From: Rhizobium sp. 9140
GTDB lineage: Bacteria; Pseudomonadota; Alphaproteobacteria; Rhizobiales; Rhizobiaceae
NCBI RefSeq assembly: GCF_900067135.1
Contig: NZ_FJUR01000001.1
Location: 1,367,501-1,431,500, forward strand
Direction of reading: 5' to 3'
Length of the DNA: 64,000 nucleotides
Of the stretch, positions 9,116 to 20,475 are shown in pieces; position 1 is the first letter of the stretch; each line of letters starts with the position of its first letter. The position numbers and the translations under genes are program-made. The notes beneath the pieces are model-generated. The model made no database searches and was not told where the DNA came from. It worked only from the letters and a program-made list of their open reading frames with translations.

Positions 9116-10015
9116 ATGAGCACCGTTATCGATGGAAAGACCGTAGCCGCCTCCGTTCTCGACCGCGTGAAGACAGCGGCCAGCACGCTGGAAGAAAGCC
9201 ACGGCGTCAAGACGGGGCTTGCCGTCGTCATCGTCGGCAATGATCCGGCCAGCCACACCTATGTCTCCTCCAAGAGCCGGATGGCCAAGGAATGCGGTTT
9301 CGTGTCCGTGCAGCACACACTGCCGGAGGAAACCACCCAGGAAGACCTCGCAGCCATTGTTGATCGCCTCAATGCCGATCCTGCGATCCATGGCATTCTT
9401 GTGCAACTGCCCCTGCCGCCGCATTTCAATTCCGACCCGATCATCCAGTCGATCCGGCCGGAAAAGGACGTGGACGGGCTGAACGTCGTCAATGCCGGAA
9501 AGCTCGCGACCGGCGATCTGAAGGGCGGTCTTGTCTCCTGCACACCGGCCGGCGCGATGGTTTTCGTTCGCCAGACCCATGGCGCCGATCTCTCGGGCCT
9601 CAATGCGGTCGTCATTGGGCGCTCCAACCTGTTCGGCAAGCCGATGGCAGCCCTGCTGCTCGCCGCCAACGCGACCGTGACGGTCGCCCATTCGCGCACG
9701 CGGGATCTGCCCGCCGTCTGCCGCAATGCGGATATTCTCGTTGCCGCCGTCGGCCGGCCGGAAATGGTGAAGGCGGATTGGGTCAAGCCGGGTGCCACCG
9801 TCATCGATGTCGGCATCAACCGCATCGCGGCGCCCGAGCGCGGGGAGGGCAAGACCCGCCTCGTCGGCGACGTCGCCTTCGCCGAGTGCAAGGATATCGC
9901 CGCAACCATCACGCCCGTCCCCGGCGGCGTCGGGCCGATGACCATCGCCATGCTCATGGCCAACACCGTCATCGCCGCCCACCGCGCGGCCGGCGTGGAA
10001 GCGCCCAGCTTCTAG
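9116..10015 (+). CDS. folD: Bifunctional methylene-THF dehydrogenase/cyclohydrolase FolD
   Basis: 299 residues from the ATG at 9116; an in-frame ATG at 9080 would add 12 untypical residues. FolD oxidises 5,10-methylene-tetrahydrofolate with NADP and hydrolyses the product to 10-formyl-THF in the cytosol. Visible: [15 protein letters not shown] with the catalytic lysine, [17 protein letters not shown], the Rossmann motif [13 protein letters not shown], and [14 protein letters not shown] near the C-terminus. Full length. Its stop is only ten bases from the convergent aglR stop. Confidence 0.97.
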   Translation: MSTVIDGKTVAASVLDRVKTAASTLEESHGVKTGLAVVIVGNDPASHTYVSSKSRMAKECGFVSVQHTLPEETTQEDLAAIVDRLNADPAIHGILVQLPLPPHFNSDPIIQSIRPEKDVDGLNVVNAGKLATGDLKGGLVSCTPAGAMVFVRQTHGADLSGLNAVVIGRSNLFGKPMAALLLAANATVTVAHSRTRDLPAVCRNADILVAAVGRPEMVKADWVKPGATVIDVGINRIAAPERGEGKTRLVGDVAFAECKDIAATITPVPGGVGPMTIAMLMANTVIAAHRAAGVEAPSF

Positions 10016-10025
10016 AGTTTGAATG

Positions 10026-11057
10026 TCAGCCCTGCGGCGCCGGCTTGGTCGAGTCGCGGATGATCAGTTCCGCCTGCCAAACCTCGTGCTCCAGTGCATC
10101 TTCCGGACTCAGGACATGGGTGATCAGCCGTTCCGCCACGCGGGCGCCCGCTGCCCGCAGCGAAGACTGCGTCGTCGTCAGCGGCACGTTGAAATGTTCC
10201 GGTTTCAGCAGCGGCAGCACGTCGTCATGCGCGATCAGCGACACGTCGTCTCCGACCTTCAGCCCGGCGCGGTTCAGCGCCCGGACCACACCCAGCGCCA
10301 TGACCGTGCTGGAACAGAGAATGGCGGTCGGCGGCCGGGTATCCGCCAGGAATGCCGTCGTCGCCCGAAAACCGTATTCGTCCGTCATGAAATCATGGGC
10401 GATCAGAACATCCTGGGTTTCCAGCCCCGCTTCCCGAAGAGCCGCCAGCATGCCCGCTTTCCGGCGCATGGCGAAGGTCAGGTGTTCCTGTCCGTTGATC
10501 AGCGCGATGCGGCGGTGCCCGAGCGAGATCAGCAGTTGCGTCGCCTCGTAGAAGGCCCCCTCATTGTCGATGTCGAGGAAGGGATAGTCCTCGCCCTGAC
10601 CGATCGCCCGGCCGTGCACCAGATACGGAATCGGCAGCGAGCGCAGCATCTCGATCCGCGGATCGTCACGACGTACGGAGGCGATAAACAGCGCATCGAC
10701 ATTGCCGCTGGCCGCGAGCCGACGAAAGGTCGTCTCTTCCTCTTCCGGCGCACTGGGATTGATGACGAAATGAAAGTCGTGACGAACGGAAGCCTCCCCA
10801 AGGCCGGTCAGGAAAGCGCTGAAATGCACGTCCGTGTCAATGTCGGGAGCGACCGTCATCACAAGGCCGATCGAGGCGGCACGGCCGGTCGCCAGCCGCT
10901 GCGCGGCGCGGTTCGGCCGATATCCGGTATCGCGCACCGCCTGTAGCACGCGCTCGCGCGTTTCCGCATTCACCTCCGGATAGCCGTTCAGCGCCCGGCT
11001 GACTGTCGTCTGCGACAGGCCGAGCATCTCGGCCAACTGTCTGAGATTGACGACCAT
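10026..11057 (-). CDS. aglR: LacI-family alpha-glucoside regulator AglR
   Basis: 343 residues from the ATG at 11057 (MVVNLRQLAEMLGL); the longer open frame upstream is the divergent promoter. It has an N-terminal LacI helix-turn-helix (LAEMLGLSQTTVSRALNGYPEV) and hinge RPNRAAQRLATGRA, then a periplasmic-binding-protein-like effector domain. Divergent from aglEFGAK, it is the expected repressor of alpha-glucoside uptake, responding to a disaccharide or derivative. Palindromes of the LacI/GalR type in the intervening DNA fit both repression of aglE and autoregulation. Confidence 0.92.
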   Translation of the reverse strand: MVVNLRQLAEMLGLSQTTVSRALNGYPEVNAETRERVLQAVRDTGYRPNRAAQRLATGRAASIGLVMTVAPDIDTDVHFSAFLTGLGEASVRHDFHFVINPSAPEEEETTFRRLAASGNVDALFIASVRRDDPRIEMLRSLPIPYLVHGRAIGQGEDYPFLDIDNEGAFYEATQLLISLGHRRIALINGQEHLTFAMRRKAGMLAALREAGLETQDVLIAHDFMTDEYGFRATTAFLADTRPPTAILCSSTVMALGVVRALNRAGLKVGDDVSLIAHDDVLPLLKPEHFNVPLTTTQSSLRAAGARVAERLITHVLSPEDALEHEVWQAELIIRDSTKPAPQG

Positions 11058-11073
11058 CCTCCAGAACTCCTGC

Positions 11074-11085
11074 CAAAGCGCTTTG
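11074..11085. promoter_or_regulatory. AglR-type operator O1 (upstream of aglR)
   Basis: CAAAGCGCTTTG, a perfect 12-bp palindrome 17 bases before the aglR start. The same core occurs in the palindrome upstream of aglE. LacI/GalR proteins typically bind such CG-centred palindromes. Confidence 0.75.
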
Positions 11086-11095
11086 ACATCCTCCT

Positions 11096-11107
11096 CAAAG
11101 CGGTGTG
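11096..11107. promoter_or_regulatory. Degenerate AglR-type operator O2
   Basis: CAAAGCGGTGTG matches the O1 core at 10 of 12 positions and lies 22 bases (about two helical turns) from it, as expected of a secondary or cooperative site. Confidence 0.45.
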
Positions 11108-11259
11108 ATTGCTCATTACCATCAAAGGCGTAGCTTCGCAAAACGGTTCTCGCCTTGCCGCACCGCAAACCTTCGCTGCATTGCAAATTAACAACTTACG
11201 ATGGATGGCCATGCAAAACCTCTTGACTTGCCGCCTCGACCAATGATTTCTTACGCTTC

Positions 11260-11273
11260 TCAAAGCGCTTTGA
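11260..11273. promoter_or_regulatory. AglR-type operator O3 (upstream of aglE)
   Basis: TCAAAGCGCTTTGA, a perfect 14-bp palindrome 57 bases before the aglE start. A TTGACT (-35-like, 11223-11228) lies upstream, so bound repressor would sit near the transcription start. It shares the 12-bp core with O1. Confidence 0.75.
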
Positions 11274-11330
11274 AAGCGGCCATCGAGAAAAGATGCCGGC
11301 AAGGTGCAGCGGTTTTTCGGGAGGAAACAC

Positions 11331-12689
11331 GTGAAGACCAAACTGATCCTGGGCGCAGCTGCGCTTGCTCTTATCGCCGGAACCGCCTCGGCGGCGGAGC
11401 TAAAGTTCAAGCCGGGCGAAGACGCCAAGTTCAACTGGAAAAGCTACGAGGACTTCAAGTCCGGTCATGACCTCAAGGGTCAGTCGCTGACCATCTTCGG
11501 CCCCTGGCGCGGCGAAGACCAGGTCCTGTTCGAAGCCGTGCTCGACTATTTCCGCGACGTCACCGGCGCCGACGTCAAATATTCGTCGTCCGAAAATTAC
11601 GAGCAGCAGATCGTCATCGACACGCAGGCGGGCTCGCCGCCGGACGTGGCCATCCTGCCCCAGCCAGGCCTCATCGCCGACCTCGCCTCCAAGGGCTACC
11701 TGACGCCCCTTAGCGAAGGTACGGACAAGTGGCTGCTCGACAATTACGCGGCAGGTCAGTCCTGGGTCGATCTCTCGACCTATGCCGGCAAGGACGGCCA
11801 GAAGGCGCTCTACGCATTCCCTTACAAGATCGACGTCAAGTCGCTCGTTTGGTACGTGCCCGAGAACTTCGAGGATGCGGGCTATGACGTGCCCAAGACC
11901 ATGGAAGAGCTGAAAGCCCTGACCGACAAGATCGTCGCGGACGGCGGCACGCCGTGGTGCATCGGTCTCGGTTCGGGCGGCGCGACCGGCTGGCCGGCGA
12001 CCGACTGGGTCGAGGACATGATGCTGCGCACGCAGCCGGCCGACACCTATGACAAGTGGGTCTCGAACGCCATTCCGTTCAACGATCCGGCCGTCGTCGG
12101 CGCGATCGACGAGTTCGGCTTCTTTGCCAAGAACCCGAAATATGTCGATGGCGGCACGCAGGCGGTCTCGTCCACCGACTTCCGCGACAGCCCGAAGGGC
12201 CTCTTCGCCTCGCCGCCGAAGTGCTACCTGCATCATCAGGCATCCTTTATCCCGTCCTTCTTCCCGGAGGGTACAAAGGTCGGTGAGGATGCGGACTTCT
12301 TCTACATGCCGCCCTACGCCAGCAAGCCGGATCTCGGTAACCCGGTTCTCGGCGCCGGCACGCTCGCCATGATCACCAAGGACACGCCGGCGTCGCGTGC
12401 CTTCCTCGACTTCCTGAAGACGCCGATCGCACATGAGGTCTGGATGGCCCAGTCGAGCTTCCTCACCCCTTACAAGGGCGTGAACCTCGACACCTACGCC
12501 AATGCGCCGATGAAGAAGCAGGGAGACATTCTCCTCAATGCGACCACCTTCCGCTTCGATGGCTCCGACCTGATGCCCGGCAAGATCGGCGCCGGTGCCT
12601 TCTGGACCGGCATGATCGACTATGTCGGCGGCAAGCCGGCAGCCGATGTGGCGACCGACATCCAGAAGTCCTGGGATAGCATCAAGTAA
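11331..12689 (+). CDS. aglE: Alpha-glucoside ABC transporter substrate-binding protein AglE
   Basis: 452 residues from GTG at 11331, chosen because GGGAGGA (11319-11325) lies six bases upstream and the signal peptide then begins correctly (KTKLILGAAALALIAG...SAAE). It is a periplasmic family 1 solute-binding protein for sucrose, maltose and trehalose-type sugars. The mature protein has the family pattern TIFGPWRGEDQVLFEAVLDYF near the N-terminus and a conserved YAFPYKIDVKSLVWY. It is the first gene of aglEFGAK. The 213-base gap to aglF contains a hairpin repeat that may favour expression of this gene. Confidence 0.95.
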   Translation: MKTKLILGAAALALIAGTASAAELKFKPGEDAKFNWKSYEDFKSGHDLKGQSLTIFGPWRGEDQVLFEAVLDYFRDVTGADVKYSSSENYEQQIVIDTQAGSPPDVAILPQPGLIADLASKGYLTPLSEGTDKWLLDNYAAGQSWVDLSTYAGKDGQKALYAFPYKIDVKSLVWYVPENFEDAGYDVPKTMEELKALTDKIVADGGTPWCIGLGSGGATGWPATDWVEDMMLRTQPADTYDKWVSNAIPFNDPAVVGAIDEFGFFAKNPKYVDGGTQAVSSTDFRDSPKGLFASPPKCYLHHQASFIPSFFPEGTKVGEDADFFYMPPYASKPDLGNPVLGAGTLAMITKDTPASRAFLDFLKTPIAHEVWMAQSSFLTPYKGVNLDTYANAPMKKQGDILLNATTFRFDGSDLMPGKIGAGAFWTGMIDYVGGKPAADVATDIQKSWDSIK

Positions 12690-12792
12690 ACGACCGTTTC
12701 GAGACGTCGCGCGCCGCCAGCCTTCATGGCAAGTGGCGCGCGGGTTGAGTCTTGTGGGTGGACGACGGTCGGCCGCGCCGCGGCTCCTGCAT

Positions 12793-12890
12793 ATTCCTGA
12801 GATCGGAATCGATTTCAGGTGACATTATGCAGCAGGTAGAGAGCGTTACAGCGAACCTGAGTGCGTCCTGTATGACGCCTGGCGCTGTGA
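12793..12890. repeat. Dispersed two-hairpin intergenic repeat, copy A
   Basis: Two stem-loops joined by a linker. Stem 1: CCTGA (12796-12800) with TCAGG (12815-12819). Stem 2: ACAGCG (12848-12853) with CGCTGT (12883-12888), enclosing GCGTC/GACGC. It shares CGGAATCGATTT (12804-12815) and TGCAGCAGGTA (12828-12838) with copy B near 27707-27742 at almost identical spacing. It resembles the short mosaic intergenic elements described in rhizobia (RIME-type); the exact class is not established. It sits between aglE and aglF inside the operon. Confidence 0.75.
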
Positions 12891-12902
12891 AGAGGGGGGA
12901 AC

Positions 12903-13913
12903 ATGCAGCAATTGTTGATAGCTGTGGTAACGATGGTGGCCGGCGTTCTCGCTTGCGCCGCCTATTTCTACGGAACGAACCTGATCCTCGACCTCATCTT
13001 CCCATCGAAGGGTCGATCGGGCGCCAAGGCATCGCGCAATCTGCGCATCAGCAACGCCATCCGCCCCTGGCTCTTCCTGTTCCCCGCGCTCTTCGCCATG
13101 ACGATCTACCTGATCTATCCGGTGATCTCCTCGGTCTGGCTCTCCTTCCACGACAAGGCTGGGCAGAATTTCGTCGGCGGCGCCAATTATGCCTGGATGA
13201 TCAATGACGGCGAGTTCCGCCAGTCGATCTTCAACAATTTCCTCTGGCTGCTCGTCGTCCCGGCACTCGCCACCTTCTTCGGCCTCATCATCGCGGCCCT
13301 CACCGATCGCATCTGGTGGGGCAACATCGCCAAGACGCTGATCTTCATGCCCATGGCGATCTCCTTCGTCGGCGCCTCGGTCATCTGGAAGTTCATCTAC
13401 GATTATCGCGCTGCCGGCACCGAACAGATTGGCCTGCTCAACGCCATCGTCACATCGCTTGGCTTCGAGCCGCAGGCCTGGGTCACAATCCCGCTCTGGA
13501 ACAACTTCTTCCTGATGGCGATCCTCGTCTGGATCCAGACCGGCTTTGCCATGGTCATCCTGTCGGCAGCCCTGCGCGGCATTCCGGAGGAAACGGTCGA
13601 GGCCGCCGTCATCGACGGGGCGAACGGATTCCAGATCTTCTTCAAGATCATGATCCCGCAGATCTGGGGCACGATCGCCGTGGTCTGGACCACCATCACC
13701 ATCCTCGTCCTCAAGGTGTTCGACATCGTGCTGGCGATGACCAACGGGCAATGGCAGACGCAGGTTCTGGCCAATCTCATGTTCGACTGGATGTTCCGGG
13801 GCGGCGGCGATTTCGGCCGCGGCGCGGCGATCGCCGTGGTCATCATGCTCCTCGTCGTGCCGATCATGATCTGGAACATTCGCAATGCCGCCAAAGAGAT
13901 GAAGGGACACTGA
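12903..13913 (+). CDS. aglF: Alpha-glucoside ABC transporter permease AglF
   Basis: 336 residues, inner-membrane permease of the MalF type. A first hydrophobic segment (residues 2-26) is followed by a second (PWLFLFPALFAMTIYLIYPV) and a binding-protein-dependent permease core with the EAA loop AAVIDGANGFQIFFKIMIP, which contacts the ATPase AglK. A GGGGGGAA ribosome site lies just before the ATG. The stop is one base before aglG. Confidence 0.95.
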   Translation: MQQLLIAVVTMVAGVLACAAYFYGTNLILDLIFPSKGRSGAKASRNLRISNAIRPWLFLFPALFAMTIYLIYPVISSVWLSFHDKAGQNFVGGANYAWMINDGEFRQSIFNNFLWLLVVPALATFFGLIIAALTDRIWWGNIAKTLIFMPMAISFVGASVIWKFIYDYRAAGTEQIGLLNAIVTSLGFEPQAWVTIPLWNNFFLMAILVWIQTGFAMVILSAALRGIPEETVEAAVIDGANGFQIFFKIMIPQIWGTIAVVWTTITILVLKVFDIVLAMTNGQWQTQVLANLMFDWMFRGGGDFGRGAAIAVVIMLLVVPIMIWNIRNAAKEMKGH

Positions 13914-13914
13914 G

Positions 13915-15060
13915 ATGATCGCATCGAAACGCTCCCCGCTCGTTCTCTTCGTCCATCTCTCCGTGCTTCTGCTGGTCATCCTCTGGACGATCCCGACAGC
14001 TGGCCTCCTCATCTCGTCGCTGCGCGACAAGGACCAGCTGGCCGTCTCCGGCTGGTGGACGGCGCTGTCCACCTCCAGCCAGAACCTGACGGTGCGCGCG
14101 CCCGGACCGGAAACGCAGCAGCAGCGCGACGGCAAATTCGTCATCTCCGGCAACGCGCTCGACAATCGCAGCGCCAAGGTCTCCGCCTTCGGTTTCCGCA
14201 CGCAGGAACCGGCCGCCTTCGAGCCCGGCCAGACCGCGACGCTCAACGACGGCGAGCGCCTGACCGTGCAGGAGGACGGCACTTATGAGATCGTCTCGGA
14301 CGTCGCCATGGAAGGTTCGCGCGGCCAGCGCATCTTCGTTCAGGCAGCCGTTCCCTCGCGCTTCACCTTCGACAATTACCGCGAGGTCCTGAATGCGGAG
14401 GGCATCGGCGCGTCGTTCATCAATTCGCTGACGGTCTCCATTCCCTCCACCATCATCCCCATTCTCGTCGCGGCTTTTGCTGCCTATGCGCTCGCGTGGA
14501 TGCCGTTTCCCGGCCGCACCGTGCTTATCGCCATCGTCGTCGGCCTGCTGGTCGTGCCGCTTCAGATGTCGCTCATCCCGCTCCTGAAACTCTATAACGG
14601 CGTCGGCGCCTTCCTTGGCGTGCCTGCCAAGACCTATGTCGGCATCTGGCTGGCGCATATGGGCTTCGGCCTGCCGCTCGCCATCTATCTCCTGCGCAAC
14701 TACATGGCCGGGCTGCCGCGCGAAATCATGGAATCCGCACGGGTCGACGGCGCCAGCGATTTCGACATCTTCGTCAAGATCATCCTGCCGCTGTCCTTCC
14801 CGGCACTCGCTTCCTTCGCCATCTTCCAGTTCCTCTGGACCTGGAACGATCTTCTCGTTGCCATGGTTTTTCTCGGCACCGGCAATAACGAACTCGTGCT
14901 CACCGGCCGCCTCGTCAACCTGCTCGGCTCGCGCGGTGGCAACTGGGAAATCCTGACGGCCTCAGCCTTCATCACCATCATCATTCCGCTGATCGTCTTC
15001 TTCAGCCTCCAGCGCTATCTCGTGCGCGGCCTGCTGGCGGGATCGGTCAAGGGCGGCTGA
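13915..15060 (+). CDS. aglG: Alpha-glucoside ABC transporter permease AglG
   Basis: 381 residues, longer than most MalG-type permeases because about 110 residues lie between the first membrane segment (about residues 10-32) and the core. This insert is hydrophilic and predicted periplasmic (SSQNLTVRAPGPETQQQRDG and beyond). The core has five further membrane segments and the EAA loop ESARVDGASDFDIFVKIILP. It forms a heterodimeric channel with AglF. Only one base separates it from aglF. Confidence 0.95.
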   Translation: MIASKRSPLVLFVHLSVLLLVILWTIPTAGLLISSLRDKDQLAVSGWWTALSTSSQNLTVRAPGPETQQQRDGKFVISGNALDNRSAKVSAFGFRTQEPAAFEPGQTATLNDGERLTVQEDGTYEIVSDVAMEGSRGQRIFVQAAVPSRFTFDNYREVLNAEGIGASFINSLTVSIPSTIIPILVAAFAAYALAWMPFPGRTVLIAIVVGLLVVPLQMSLIPLLKLYNGVGAFLGVPAKTYVGIWLAHMGFGLPLAIYLLRNYMAGLPREIMESARVDGASDFDIFVKIILPLSFPALASFAIFQFLWTWNDLLVAMVFLGTGNNELVLTGRLVNLLGSRGGNWEILTASAFITIIIPLIVFFSLQRYLVRGLLAGSVKGG

Positions 15061-15123
15061 TACCAGACCAGACGACCTGAACCCATCGTCTCCCGAACCC
15101 CGTCTAAGGACCCACCCATTCCC

Positions 15124-16800
<1,677 letters not shown>

Positions 16801-16832
16801 CGATCACAATGGAAGTGAACGGGGAGGGACAC

Positions 16833-17921
16833 ATGTCCGGACTGGAACTACGCAAGATCCGCAAATCCTATGGTGCCGTGGATGTCATCCACGGCATCGA
16901 TCTCACGATCGAAAGAGGTGAGTTCATCGTCTTCGTCGGTCCGTCCGGCTGCGGAAAATCCACGCTTCTGCGCATGATCGCCGGGCTCGAGGAGATCACC
17001 GGCGGCGAGATGTTCATCGAGGGCGAGAAGGTCAACGACACGCCGCCATCCAAGCGCGGCATCGCCATGGTGTTCCAGTCCTATGCGCTCTACCCGCATA
17101 TGACGGTTTACGACAACATGGCCTTCGGCATGCGCATCGCCAAGGAAAGCAAGGAGGAGATCGACCGCCGCGTCCGCGCCGCCGCCGACATCCTGCAACT
17201 CACGCAATATCTCGACCGTCTGCCGAAGGCGCTTTCCGGCGGCCAGCGCCAGCGCGTCGCCATCGGCCGCGCCATCTGCCGCGACCCCAAGGTCTTCCTG
17301 TTCGATGAACCCCTGTCGAACCTCGACGCGGCGCTGCGCGTCGCCACCCGCATCGAGATCGCCCGGCTGAACGAGCAGATGGCCGATACGACCATGATCT
17401 ATGTGACGCACGATCAGGTGGAGGCGATGACGCTCGCGGACCGCATCGTCGTGCTTTCCGGCGGCCATATCGAGCAGGTCGGCCCGCCGCTCGAACTCTA
17501 CGAGCGTCCCGCCAACCTCTTCGTCGCCCAGTTCATCGGCTCGCCCGCCATGAACATCATCCCCGCCCGGATCGTCGCCACCGGCGCCCAGACGACGGTC
17601 GAACTCGTCGGCGGCAAGCGCGACATCCTCGATATCCCCACACCCGACACCGAAAACGGCCGCCAGGCGAGCTTCGGCGTCCGCCCCGAAGATCTCCAGA
17701 TCACCACCGGCGACAGCTTTCTCTTCGAAGGCACCGTCTCCATCGTCGAGGCGCTCGGCGAAGTCACCCTCCTCTACATCGAAGGCCTCGTCCCCGACGA
17801 ACCCATCATCGCCAAACTCGCCGGCATCCAGCCGATCAAGCGGGGAGAACGGGTGCGGTTCACGGCCGACCGGGCGAAGCTGCATCTGTTTGACGGGGAG
17901 GGGAAGACGTATCGGCGGTGA
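16833..17921 (+). CDS. aglK: Alpha-glucoside ABC transporter ATPase AglK
   Basis: 362 residues from ATG 16833, preceded by GGGGAGGGA; an in-frame ATG at 16809 is upstream of this ribosome site and was rejected. MalK-type ATPase: Walker A GPSGCGKST, Q-loop VFQSYALYPHM, signature LSGGQRQRVAIGRAI, Walker B VFLFDEPLSNLD, H-loop YVTHDQVEAMTLAD, then a C-terminal OB-fold regulatory domain. It energises AglFG. It is the last gene of the agl operon. Confidence 0.95.
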   Translation: MSGLELRKIRKSYGAVDVIHGIDLTIERGEFIVFVGPSGCGKSTLLRMIAGLEEITGGEMFIEGEKVNDTPPSKRGIAMVFQSYALYPHMTVYDNMAFGMRIAKESKEEIDRRVRAAADILQLTQYLDRLPKALSGGQRQRVAIGRAICRDPKVFLFDEPLSNLDAALRVATRIEIARLNEQMADTTMIYVTHDQVEAMTLADRIVVLSGGHIEQVGPPLELYERPANLFVAQFIGSPAMNIIPARIVATGAQTTVELVGGKRDILDIPTPDTENGRQASFGVRPEDLQITTGDSFLFEGTVSIVEALGEVTLLYIEGLVPDEPIIAKLAGIQPIKRGERVRFTADRAKLHLFDGEGKTYRR

Positions 17922-17931
17922 GGGGGTATCA

Positions 17932-18603
17932 GTGAATACTGCAATAAAAACAGCGCTCGACGCGCTTTCGGATCAACTGCTGAACTCCTCTGGAGCTGTT
18001 TTCTATACAGGAATGACAGCCTTTACGACGTGCAAGCCGCTTTACGTTCTTGGCCTCAATCCGGGTGGAAGTGCAAGTAGACAGAGAAGTAATACAGTTC
18101 GCCGCGACATCAGGGACTATTTGCTGCGAGAGGAACCATGGTCGGCCTATATCGATGAGCGTTGGGAGGACGCAGAGCCGGGATCATGGGGTATGCAACC
18201 TCGGATATGTCATATGCTAAAGAAACTTCATCTCGATCCGAGAGAGACGCCGGCTAGCAACGTCATCTTTGTCAGGACTCAGAGTGAGACATTGTTAAAA
18301 GCCAATAAAAGTGTGCTTCTACAGGAATGTTGGCCCGTTCATGAAGCCGTTATTAAAGTACTTCAGCCACGGGCAATCTTGTGTCTAGGTAGGACGGCGG
18401 GATCTTGGGTTCGGAAGAAGGTCGGAGCCGATCGGAAAATTGACCAGTTCGTAGAGTCTAATCGACGAGGCTGGGCAAGTTCTGCACATAAGGGCGGAGA
18501 GGGGCCGATCGTTCTGACTGTGACCCATCCCGGTAGGGTGGACTGGAGAAACGTCGAGGCTGATCCTACCCCTATGGTGGCGCGATGCCTAAATCTATAC
18601 TGA
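17932..18603 (+). CDS. Uracil-DNA glycosylase superfamily-like protein
   Basis: 223 residues from GTG 17932, preceded by GAGGGGG. Motifs suggest the uracil-DNA glycosylase fold: YVLGLNPGGS near residue 40 (motif 1, with Asn as in the mismatch-specific MUG/TDG branch), VLQPRAILCLGRTA (central strand), and VTHPGRVDW near the C-terminus (motif 2, usually HPS). It would remove or bind damaged bases; activity is unproven because the motifs deviate. Codons are visibly richer in A/T at the third position than in aglK or edd, and it interrupts the agl-edd neighbourhood, so it looks horizontally acquired. The convergent terminator after it isolates it from edd. Confidence 0.65.
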   Translation: MNTAIKTALDALSDQLLNSSGAVFYTGMTAFTTCKPLYVLGLNPGGSASRQRSNTVRRDIRDYLLREEPWSAYIDERWEDAEPGSWGMQPRICHMLKKLHLDPRETPASNVIFVRTQSETLLKANKSVLLQECWPVHEAVIKVLQPRAILCLGRTAGSWVRKKVGADRKIDQFVESNRRGWASSAHKGGEGPIVLTVTHPGRVDWRNVEADPTPMVARCLNLY

Positions 18604-18617
18604 GATATCAGGGAGAA

Positions 18618-18647
18618 CGCCCTTCAAGGTTCTTTGCTTGAAGGGCG
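18618..18647. terminator. Bidirectional terminator between convergent genes
   Basis: CGCCCTTCAAG (18618-18628) and CTTGAAGGGCG (18637-18647): an 11-bp stem with an 8-base loop between the glycosylase-like gene and the stop of edd on the opposite strand. No long T tract is visible. Confidence 0.65.
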
Positions 18648-18654
18648 CTACCGC

Positions 18655-20475
18655 TTAATGAAAAAACACGCTCGCCCCGTGTTCCGCTGCCCCCGTCATC
18701 GCCCGGAACGGCGCGAACAACTCCCTGCCCATTCCGAACTCATTGCCGTCCAGATCGGCTTCGGCCGGTGCGCGCGCGGCGAGGTCCGCATCCGATACCA
18801 GAACGTTGATCTCGCCGGTCGTGGCATCCAGCCGGATGATGTCGCCTTCGCGGATCTTGGAGATCGGGCCGCCGTCCTTGGCTTCGGGGGTCATGTGGAT
18901 GGCGGAGGGGACCTTGCCGGAGGCGCCGGACATGCGGCCGTCGGTGATGAGGGCGACCATCTGGCCGCGATCCTGCAGGATGCCGAGCACCGTCGTCAGC
19001 TTGTGAAGCTCCGGCATGCCGTTCGCCTTCGGGCCTTGGAAGCGCACGACGGCGACGAAATTGCCCTCGAGCTTGCCCTCCTTGAAGGCGTCGTTGAGAC
19101 CAGCCTGGTCGTGGAAGATCTTCGCCGGCGCCTCGATGATGTGGCGCTCCGGCTTGACGGCCGAGATCTTGATGACGGCCTTGCCAAGGTTGCCGGTGAG
19201 CATCTTGAGGCCGCCCGTCGCCTGAAACGGCTTGTCGATGGTGGCGAGCACCTTCGGGTCGTGGCTGACATCGGGCGCGCGCTCGCGGGCGACGGTGCCG
19301 TTCTCGCCGAGCTTCACGTCGATCGCATAGGCCTGAAGCCCGTGACCGAAGACGGTGCGGACGTCCTCGTGGATCATGCCGGTCTTCAGCAGCTGGCCAA
19401 TGAGGTAGCCGATGCCGCCGGCGGCGTGAAAATGGTTCACATCGGCCAAGCCGTTCGGATAGACGCGGGCGAGCAGCGGAATGATGTCCGAAAGCTCGGA
19501 AATATCCTGCCAGGTGAGCATGATGCCGGCAGCACGGGCCATGGCGACGAGGTGCATCGTGTGGTTGGTCGAACCGCCTGTTGCATGTAGGCCGATGACG
19601 CCGTTGACGATGGAGCGTTCGTCGATCATCTCGCCCGCCGGCGTGAATTCATTGCCGAGCGCGGTGATGGCGAGCGCCCGCTTGGTCGCCTCGCGCGTCA
19701 GCGCGTCGCGCAGCGGCGTGCCGGGATTGATGAAGGAAGCGCCGGGCATGTGGAAGCCCATGATCTCCATCACCATCTGGTTGGAGTTGGCCGTGCCGTA
19801 GAAAGTGCAGGTGCCGGGTCCGTGATAGGACTTGGATTCCGCATCGAGCAGTTCGTCGCGGCCGATCTTGCCTTCGGCGTAGAGCTGGCGCACGCGGGCC
19901 TTTTCGTCGTTCGGCAGACCTGTCGTCATGGGGCCTGCGGGAATGAAGACGGCGGGCAGGTGGCCGAAGGTCATGGCGGCGATCATCAGGCCGGGCACGA
20001 TCTTGTCGCAGACGCCGAGATAGACGGTGCTGTCGAACATGTTGTGCGACAGGCCGATGCCGGCGGCCATGGCGATAAGGTCGCGCGAAAACAGCGACAA
20101 CTCCATGCCCGGCTGCCCCTGCGTCACGCCATCGCACATGGCGGGTACGCCTCCGGCCACTTGCGCGATGCCGCCCGCGTCCGCTGCGGCTTGCCGGATC
20201 ATCGCCGGATAGGTCTCGAACGGCTGATGGGCCGACAGCATGTCGTTGTAGGAGGTAATGATTCCGAGATTGGGCACGGTGTCTCCCGACAGCGCGACCT
20301 TCTCCGAGGGGGAACAGACCGCGAAGCCGTGCGCGAGATTGCCGCAGCCGAGCACGGAGCGGTGCACGCCCTTGGCGGCGGCGTTGCGCACACGGTGCAG
20401 GTAGAGTTCCCGTGATGGCTTGGAGCGCTCGACGATGCGGGCGGTGATGGCTGCGATGCGGGGATCGACGGTCAT
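18655..20475 (-). CDS. edd: 6-phosphogluconate dehydratase
   Basis: 606 residues, full-length IlvD/Edd family iron-sulphur enzyme. It dehydrates 6-phosphogluconate to KDPG in the Entner-Doudoroff pathway. Visible: [34 protein letters not shown] (cluster-ligand cysteine), [27 protein letters not shown] and [15 protein letters not shown]. It is the third gene of zwf-pgl-edd, after a 151-base gap holding hairpins. The aldolase eda is not in the window. Confidence 0.97.
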   Translation of the reverse strand: MTVDPRIAAITARIVERSKPSRELYLHRVRNAAAKGVHRSVLGCGNLAHGFAVCSPSEKVALSGDTVPNLGIITSYNDMLSAHQPFETYPAMIRQAAADAGGIAQVAGGVPAMCDGVTQGQPGMELSLFSRDLIAMAAGIGLSHNMFDSTVYLGVCDKIVPGLMIAAMTFGHLPAVFIPAGPMTTGLPNDEKARVRQLYAEGKIGRDELLDAESKSYHGPGTCTFYGTANSNQMVMEIMGFHMPGASFINPGTPLRDALTREATKRALAITALGNEFTPAGEMIDERSIVNGVIGLHATGGSTNHTMHLVAMARAAGIMLTWQDISELSDIIPLLARVYPNGLADVNHFHAAGGIGYLIGQLLKTGMIHEDVRTVFGHGLQAYAIDVKLGENGTVARERAPDVSHDPKVLATIDKPFQATGGLKMLTGNLGKAVIKISAVKPERHIIEAPAKIFHDQAGLNDAFKEGKLEGNFVAVVRFQGPKANGMPELHKLTTVLGILQDRGQMVALITDGRMSGASGKVPSAIHMTPEAKDGGPISKIREGDIIRLDATTGEINVLVSDADLAARAPAEADLDGNEFGMGRELFAPFRAMTGAAEHGASVFFH

